Positions 1 through 3,794 of a DNA stretch of 7,513 bases are shown one piece after another. Source of the DNA: Thermoplasmata archaeon (GTDB lineage: Archaea; Thermoplasmatota; Thermoplasmata; Lutacidiplasmatales; UBA184); contig JASHTI010000041.1 of assembly GCA_030040625.1 (NCBI GenBank), positions 1-7,513 of the forward strand, in the 5' to 3' direction. Both the position numbers and the translations under genes were made by a program. A model generated the notes under the pieces. That model was not told the DNA's origin and ran no database searches. It saw only the letters and a program-made list of their open reading frames with translations. The stretch's first letter is position 1, and each line of letters begins with the position of its first letter.

Positions 1-590
1 CCAAGCCGAGCAGTGTCTCCCGAATTCGGACCGTTGGGCGGCCCGATTTACCGGGAGATTTGCCCGGCCAGCTACGGACGCTTTAGGCTCAATAATAATG
101 AGCACCACTCGGGCCGCGGGTATTACCGCGGCGGCTGGCACCCGTCTTACCCGGCCCTTACTTCTCGAGCTTTTTAGGCTCGAGAACAGCCTACACATAG
201 TGTAGGCACTTGGAGTTCCCCCATCGTGGTTGCCCACATTGTGGAGGTTTCGCGCCTGCTGCGTCCCGTAGGACCTGGATTCGTGTCTCAGAATCCATCT
301 CCGGGCGACTTCTCCCAAAGCCCGTACCCGTCTTCGGCTAGGGGGTCCGTGAAACCCCCTACGACCTGATAGGCCGCAGACCCATCCTCGAGCCTCGGAG
401 GATTTCGACCTGGGAGCCTTCCATCATCCCAGACCTATCGGGTATTATCCCCAGTTTCCCGGGGTTATCCCCGTCTCGAGGGCAGATTGTCCGCGTGTTA
501 CTGAGCAGTGCGCCGAGGGCTTACCCCTCTCGACTCGCATGGCTTAAGCGAACTCCAATAGCGGTGCCCGCCGGCAGGATCAACCGGATT
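1..590 (-). rRNA. rrs: 16S (SSU) rRNA, 5' part, truncated by window edge
   Basis: This is the small-subunit ribosomal RNA, the scaffold of the 30S decoding subunit. Read on the minus strand, it opens at 590 with AATCCGGTTGATCCTGCCGG, the archaeal SSU 5' signature. It continues through AAGCCATGCGAGTCGAG (about 545-529), TACGGGACGCAGCAGG (270-255) and the universal 515/530 loop GTGCCAGCCGCCGCGGTAA (about 143-125). It then runs off the left edge in the 600-650 region (E. coli numbering). About 590 of roughly 1470 nt are present. Two strong hairpins sit just before the 515 loop: 189-207 (GCCTACAC arms) and 162-186 (TTCTCGAGC arms), in the variable helix-17 area. No intron interrupts the conserved blocks. 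The exact mature 5' end may be a few bases upstream of 590. The domain Archaea is certain. The style suggests a euryarchaeon, possibly Thermoplasmata, with lower confidence. Confidence 0.98.
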
Positions 591-593
591 GAT

Positions 594-613
594 GAGCACA
601 CCTTCGTGTGTTC
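594..613 (-). other. Hairpin immediately upstream of 16S 5' end
   Basis: On the minus strand CACAC (610-606), GAAG loop (605-602) and GTGTG (601-597) form a 5-bp stem. It can extend by G-C and A-U pairs (613/594 and 612/595) past one A/C mismatch. It ends only a few bases before the CCGGTTGATCC signature, so it may mark the 5' maturation site or act in pre-rRNA folding. The structure is read directly; the role is inferred. Confidence 0.5.
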
Positions 614-730
614 GGGATGGTAACGGAGTCGTGACCGATCTTTTCGCTGACTGGCGGAATTGCTCTATGCTACGATCGAGCTGTTCGCATTCGTTGCTCT
701 CGTCTCGCGTCCGTCGGTCCCGAGAGGTCG

Positions 731-744
731 CTCCCCGAAGGGAG
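731..744 (-). other. cUUCGg tetraloop hairpin in rRNA leader
   Basis: On the minus strand CTCCC (744-740), TTCG (739-736) and GGGAG (735-731) form five perfect pairs closed by the C(UUCG)G tetraloop, which is known to be exceptionally stable in RNA. It is one of two such tetraloops in this leader. It is likely a folding nucleation point of the precursor. Confidence 0.55.
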
Positions 745-752
745 GGTTTCTC

Positions 753-767
753 GGGGCTCCACGCCCC
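753..767 (-). other. GC hairpin in rRNA leader
   Basis: GGGGC (767-763), loop GTGGA and GCCCC (757-753) on the minus strand form a 5-bp all-GC stem. It overlaps a competing hairpin, CCACG/CGTGG at 771-759, so only one of the two can form at a time. Confidence 0.45.
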
Positions 768-794
768 GTGGGGCCATCTGTGGCGTCGCCCTGG

Positions 795-821
795 AAAAGA
801 CCGGTTCACGAATCCCCGGTC
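795..821 (-). terminator. Terminator-like hairpin plus T-run in rRNA leader
   Basis: On the minus strand GACCGG (821-816), an 11-nt loop and CCGGTC (804-799) form a perfect 6-bp stem followed directly by TTTT (798-795). The shape resembles a weak intrinsic terminator. It lies about 75 nt downstream of the rRNA TATA-like element, so it would sit inside the rRNA transcript. It could stop or pause read-through from the HAD/rpo side, or simply be a precursor-processing helix. Archaeal termination depends mainly on longer T-runs than four, so the terminator reading is weak. Confidence 0.3.
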
Positions 822-847
822 CGCCGTGGCGGCGTCCCCGCACCGAC

Positions 848-861
848 CGACCCGAAGGTCG
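848..861 (-). other. cUUCGg tetraloop hairpin at start of rRNA leader
   Basis: CGACC (861-857), TTCG (856-853) and GGTCG (852-848) on the minus strand form five pairs with a C(UUCG)G loop. If transcription starts near 873, this is within the first 25 nt of the precursor rRNA. The 3' arm shares bases with GTCGGTC (851-845), which could alternatively pair with GACCGAC at 719-713. Confidence 0.5.
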
Positions 862-894
862 CTCGGCGGCGGTGCGGATGACAGGAGAGCGGGC

Positions 895-902
895 CTATTT
901 AA
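895..902 (-). promoter_or_regulatory. Archaeal TATA-box-like element of the 16S rRNA promoter
   Basis: The minus strand reads TTAAATAG at 902-895, a good match to archaeal TATA elements and the only such AT run in an otherwise very GC-rich stretch. With the usual ~25-nt spacing, initiation by TBP/TFB/RNAP would fall near 870-876, giving a leader of about 280 nt. The element overlaps the TAA stop (901-899) of the upstream HAD gene, so promoter and coding sequence share bases. The upstream bases (CTCG) are not a strong purine-rich BRE. The position relative to 16S supports the call; the start site itself is predicted. Confidence 0.6.
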
Positions 903-1636
903 CGAGGCGCCGCGGCGGTCGGCGCGTCGCCCCGCTCGAGTTGCCGGACGACGAGCGGTACCTCGAGGAGCGAGGTGATCTCCGGCGGGTCGTCGCCGAG
1001 GCCGGTGCCGTCGCGGTGGAGCCAGACGGCGTGGAGCCCGGCGGCGCGGGCCGCGCGCGCGTCGGTGCGGGGCAGGTTGCCGACGTACAGCGTCTCCGCC
1101 GGCGCCACGCCGAGCCGGCGGATCGCGCGGTGGAAGATCTCCGCGTCGGGCTTCGCGACGCCCTCGGTGCCGGAGGAGACGACCCGCTCGAAGTAGTCGA
1201 GGATCCCCGCACGGTCGAGCAGCCGGCGGACGGAGGCCTCGCTCCGGGAGTTGGAGACGATCCCCAGCCGGCGGTGCATCGCCTGCAGCTGATCGAGGCA
1301 GCGCCGGACGTCGCTGTACAGCGCGATCGGGGGGTCGCGCCGCGCGTGGCAGGCGTCGACGAAGCGGGCCGCCTGCTCCTCGGTGACCGGCCGGCCCGCC
1401 GCCCGTCCGAGCACCTGCCGCCAGAACTCGACGTGGGCGGTCCGACCGTCCAGGATCGGGGCCCGCCGGTCGTCCTCGGCCTCGACCTCGGTGTAGGCGG
1501 AGCCGAGCTCCTCGGGGGTCAGGTCGAGGAAGAGGTGGCGGGCCTCGTCCACCCAGCCGTTGAAGTCGCGCTCGTCCAGGAGCGTACCGCCGAGGTCGAA
1601 GAGGACGGCCCCGATGCGGCACCGGCCCTCCCCCAT
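899..1636 (-). CDS. HAD-superfamily hydrolase (COG1011-like), altered motifs
   Basis: This 245-residue protein has the haloacid dehalogenase-like Rossmannoid fold expected for a soluble phosphatase/hydrolase with an Asp nucleophile. Motif I is FDLGGTLLDE with the likely nucleophile D14. Motif II is VSNS with S128. Motif III is VAKPD with K162. Motif IV is YVGNLPRTD (184-192). The region between motifs I and II (about 23-105) is a helical cap of the C1 type. Two positions deviate from the textbook phosphatase pattern: the second Asp of motif I (DxD) is Gly16, and the GD of motif IV is GN (N187), leaving D192. Both changes occur in some HAD subgroups, so activity and substrate are open. ATG 1636 puts the nucleophile at the usual depth. 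I see no Shine-Dalgarno sequence, and it is 92 bp from nusA. The C-terminus is a short Ala/Pro/Arg tail ending in the rRNA promoter. No link to transcription is known to me. Confidence 0.88.
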   Translation of the reverse strand: MGEGRCRIGAVLFDLGGTLLDERDFNGWVDEARHLFLDLTPEELGSAYTEVEAEDDRRAPILDGRTAHVEFWRQVLGRAAGRPVTEEQAARFVDACHARRDPPIALYSDVRRCLDQLQAMHRRLGIVSNSRSEASVRRLLDRAGILDYFERVVSSGTEGVAKPDAEIFHRAIRRLGVAPAETLYVGNLPRTDARAARAAGLHAVWLHRDGTGLGDDPPEITSLLEVPLVVRQLERGDAPTAAAPR

Positions 1637-1728
1637 GGGGGCGCGCGACCGTCGGGGACAGATGAGCTCCCCGTCGCGACGGATTCACCCCGGCTCCCAC
1701 CGAGGGGGACGCCGGCCGGGCCCGTCGC
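1637..1728 (-). other. nusA-HAD intergenic gap with two inverted repeats
   Basis: This 92-bp spacer is the largest gap between the protein genes. It contains CGGGGA (1673-1668), a 9-nt loop and TCCCCG (1658-1653), a perfect 6-bp hairpin on the minus strand. A smaller hairpin, GTCGC/GCGAC (1737-1724), straddles the nusA stop. No T-run follows either, and no AT-rich TATA element is visible, so neither a clear terminator nor a clear promoter for the HAD gene can be assigned. Confidence 0.4.
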
Positions 1729-2154
1729 CTACGCGACGCTCACCGAGACGACGTCCGAGTGCCGCAGCAGGATCGCGCGGGCGACCTTGAGGTTCTTGCC
1801 GGCCTTGCCGATCGCGCGGGCCTTCCAGACCGGGTCGACCGTCACCGTCGCGTGGCGGCCGGTCCCCTTCGGCCCGAAGTCGACCTTCCGGGGCGAGTAC
1901 CAGTAGAAGATGTTCCGGACGAGCGTCTCCGGGTCGTCCGAGTACTCGACGACCTGGATCTCCTTCTTCAGCATCCCCTTCAGGCGGTCGACGAGGACGC
2001 CGCCCGGGCCGACGGCCTTGTGGACGTCGCCGGGCTGGACGAGGAAGACGAGCTTGTCCTCCGCCTCGAAGCAGTCCTTCACCCGCGCGCCGGTCCGCTC
2101 CTCGAAGAGCCGCAGGTAGCCAAGGGTCGCGTTGTCGAACGCGACCTCGGTCAT
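1729..2154 (-). CDS. nusA: Archaeal transcription elongation factor NusA (two KH domains)
   Basis: This 141-residue protein is the short archaeal NusA, which carries only the two KH RNA-binding domains and lacks the N-terminal polymerase-binding and S1 domains of bacterial NusA. KH1 carries GPGG at 49-52 in the context HKAVGPGGVLVDRLKG. KH2 carries GKAG at 116-119 in ARAIGKAGKNLKVA. A conserved-looking Cys28 sits in VKDCFE. It is thought to bind nascent RNA and act in elongation or termination. The start at 2154 gives the full family length (about 140-145). It follows the L30e-type gene after 25 bp and has no evident Shine-Dalgarno sequence. In many archaea the next genes are rps12 and rps7; here a HAD gene and 16S rRNA follow instead. 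Confidence 0.94.
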   Translation of the reverse strand: MTEVAFDNATLGYLRLFEERTGARVKDCFEAEDKLVFLVQPGDVHKAVGPGGVLVDRLKGMLKKEIQVVEYSDDPETLVRNIFYWYSPRKVDFGPKGTGRHATVTVDPVWKARAIGKAGKNLKVARAILLRHSDVVSVSVA

Positions 2155-2179
2155 CGGAAGGGGTTCGACGAGGTCCGGG

Positions 2180-2467
2180 CTACGTCTCGAGCGTCAGGAT
2201 CGCGCTCGAGCCGGCGTCGAGCACCGCCATCGCGCTGATCGGGAACGGCTTGCCGCACGCCTGCCCGAGCTCGACGGCCGTCCCGTCGAAGTGGTAGATC
2301 GGGATCTTGCCGAGCGTTCGCTCGCTGCGCAGCTGGGCGTCCGGGCAGCTCTTGGCGATGATCAGCAGCTTCGCCTTCTTCGCGGTGGCGGCCTCGCGGG
2401 TCTCGGTGAGCCCGAGGCGGACCTTGCCGGTCTCCAGGGCGACCTTGAGCGCGTGGTTCAGGTCCAT
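2180..2467 (-). CDS. rpl30e: Ribosomal protein L30e (L7Ae/L30e fold)
   Basis: This 95-residue RNA-binding protein is of the eL30 type found between rpoA2 and nusA in archaeal RNA polymerase operons. It shows the family landmarks: TGKVRLGLTET (13-23), the buried strand LLIIAKSCP (34-42), and LGQACGKPFPISAMAVLD (67-84) ahead of the last helix and strand. L30e-type proteins bind kink-turn-like RNA in the large ribosomal subunit. The start ATG at 2467 lies two bases after the rpoA2 stop. It has a strong Shine-Dalgarno sequence, GAGGAGGAGG (2484-2475), written within the last codons of rpoA2, 7 nt upstream. This implies translational coupling. Length and position match the family; the chief uncertainty is naming it L30e rather than a general L7Ae-like protein. 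Confidence 0.9.
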   Translation of the reverse strand: MDLNHALKVALETGKVRLGLTETREAATAKKAKLLIIAKSCPDAQLRSERTLGKIPIYHFDGTAVELGQACGKPFPISAMAVLDAGSSAILTLET

Positions 2468-2469
2468 CG

Positions 2470-3789
2470 CTACGCCTCCTCCTCGGCGGCCGGCGGGGCC
2501 GCGGGGGCGCTCGGCGGCGGAGGCGGCGCCGGCGGCACGACGCCGGGGAGCGGCCGGTAGACGAGGTTCACGGCGCCGGTGCCGAGCGTGATCGGCTGGC
2601 CGACGATGATGTTCTCGGCGACCCCCTTGAGCTCGTCGACCTCGCCGGTGATCGCGGCCCGGAGCAGGTGCGCCGCGGTGATCTCGAAGGCGGCCCGGGC
2701 GAGGACGCTGGTCTTCTTGCCGGAGATCCCGTGGCGGCCGATCGCCCGGATGTCCCCCTCGTTGGTCATGACGTCGGCGACCAGCATGAGGTGGCGGATG
2801 TCGACGCCGAGCCCCTGCTCGGCGAGGGTCCGGTTCGCCTCCTGGATGAGCGCCGCCCGCGCCGCCTCGACGCCGTAGACGCGGTAGACCTCGAAGATCG
2901 AGTTCGTCGTCGTCCGGACGCCGTCGACCCCGGCGATCTCGATGACGCCCTCGAGATTCGAGCCCTCGGTGTAGATCACGTACTCGTCCTTCTCCTTGCG
3001 GATCAGCGCCCGGCGGATCCCCCCGACGCCCTTGATGCGGATCCCCTTCGCCTCCTCGCTCGCGAGCAGGAGCTTCTTGTACGGCATCTCCTCGACCATC
3101 TCCTCGCGCTTGGTCTTGGAGCCGCCCTGGGCGGTCTCCTTGAGATGGACCTCGAAGGCGCGGGTCTCGCCGCTGCCGCTCCCCGGGCGGACCTCGAACA
3201 GTCGCGGGTCGAGGTTCTCCGCGAGCGCGGCCTCGACGTCCGCGCGGCGGACGCCCCGGGCGTCCAGCAGCGCCGCCTGCGGGCTCACGACGACCTTGAG
3301 GTCCTCGACGATCGTCCCGACCGAGGCGACGTCCGGCACCGTCGTCACCTCGACCTGGAGCGCGATCTTCTGGACCGCCTCCCGGTCGTTCTTGAGCTTC
3401 TTGTCGACGTGGATCGTCATCATCGGCGTGGACGGCACGCGCCGGGCGTCGACCAGCTCGATGAGGCGCGGCAGGCCGAGCGTGACGTTCATCTCGGCGA
3501 CGCCGGCGTAGTGGAACGTCCGCAGCGTCATCTGCGTCCCCGGCTCGCCGATCGACTGCGCGGCGAGGATCCCGACGGACTCGTGGGCGTCGACCTCGGC
3601 GCGGCGGTAGCGCCGGGCGACCTCCTTGACGGCCCGCGTCGCCTCGGCGGGCGTGAGCCGCATGTTCTGGAGCTTGTCGCGCAGCTCGTTGATCAGCGCG
3701 GGCGGCAGATCGGCCCCGGTCTCGGCGCGGCCGATCTCGCGGATGCGGGTGGCGAGGTCCTTGGGGACCGGTTTCTTGACCTCGGGCAT
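2470..3789 (-). CDS. rpoA2: DNA-directed RNA polymerase subunit A'' (Rpo1C)
   Basis: This is the C-terminal part of the split archaeal largest subunit (equivalent to the C-terminal portion of bacterial beta'). It supplies the trigger loop and jaw of RNA polymerase. From ATG 3789 it is 439 residues. The trigger-loop region contains QSIGEPGTQMTLRTFHYAG (78-96), with the nucleotide-contacting His93. The C-terminal clamp/cleft block reads MTNEGDIRAIGRHGI (341-355), followed by SVLARAAFE and ENIIVGQPITLGTG. The last ~25 residues are an unusual Pro/Ala tail ending in three Glu and Ala. An alternative GTG start at 3798 would overlap the rpoA1 stop by 4 bp and add three residues. The GGAGG at 3806-3802 lies 12 nt from ATG but only 3 nt from GTG, so I prefer ATG. 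Translational coupling to rpoA1 is likely. Confidence 0.97.
   Translation of the reverse strand: MPEVKKPVPKDLATRIREIGRAETGADLPPALINELRDKLQNMRLTPAEATRAVKEVARRYRRAEVDAHESVGILAAQSIGEPGTQMTLRTFHYAGVAEMNVTLGLPRLIELVDARRVPSTPMMTIHVDKKLKNDREAVQKIALQVEVTTVPDVASVGTIVEDLKVVVSPQAALLDARGVRRADVEAALAENLDPRLFEVRPGSGSGETRAFEVHLKETAQGGSKTKREEMVEEMPYKKLLLASEEAKGIRIKGVGGIRRALIRKEKDEYVIYTEGSNLEGVIEIAGVDGVRTTTNSIFEVYRVYGVEAARAALIQEANRTLAEQGLGVDIRHLMLVADVMTNEGDIRAIGRHGISGKKTSVLARAAFEITAAHLLRAAITGEVDELKGVAENIIVGQPITLGTGAVNLVYRPLPGVVPPAPPPPPSAPAAPPAAEEEA
2475..2484 (-). promoter_or_regulatory. Shine-Dalgarno site of rpl30e inside the rpoA2 tail
   Basis: GAGGAGGAGG on the minus strand encodes the terminal Glu codons of A'' and sits 7 nt before the rpl30e ATG at 2467. 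The acidic end of A'' and the ribosome-binding site of the next gene are the same bases. Confidence 0.7.
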
Positions 3790-3794
3790 CGTCG

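Larger units (their letters stand above)
591..873 (-). other. 16S rRNA 5' leader (external transcribed spacer), hairpin-rich
   Basis: This ~280-nt stretch lies between the predicted transcription start and mature 16S and has no credible protein gene. On the minus strand it can form a chain of local hairpins: 861-848 with a cUUCGg tetraloop, 821-799 followed by TTTT, 767-753 (GGGGC/GCCCC), 744-731 with a second cUUCGg tetraloop, and 613-594 directly before the 16S start. Archaeal 16S precursors are normally cut from a long stem formed by sequences on both sides of the gene, with a bulge-helix-bulge cut by the splicing endonuclease. The 3' partner would lie beyond the left edge, so I cannot say which segment is the 5' half of that stem. 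The leader is clearly less GC-rich than the coding genes around 591-700. Confidence 0.75.

Noticed and set aside
1..590. Possible archaeal rRNA intron or CRISPR/tRNA-like elements in or near the 16S
   Set aside because: Conserved blocks follow one another at normal spacing, no repeated spacer units were seen, and no cloverleaf with a TTCGA-type arm was found in the leader.
589..978. Plus-strand small frames (129 and 73 codons) in the rRNA leader
   Set aside because: They are antisense to the leader and the HAD end, start inside or next to mature 16S, and have no ribosome-binding support or motifs.
498..1700. 400-codon minus-strand frame covering the HAD gene, leader and 16S start
   Set aside because: It runs through the 16S rRNA 5' end and is Arg/Pro/Gly-rich without motifs; the overlapping HAD frame carries real family motifs.
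872..1906. 344-codon plus-strand frame opposite the HAD and nusA genes
   Set aside because: It spans two well-supported minus-strand genes and has shadow-type composition.
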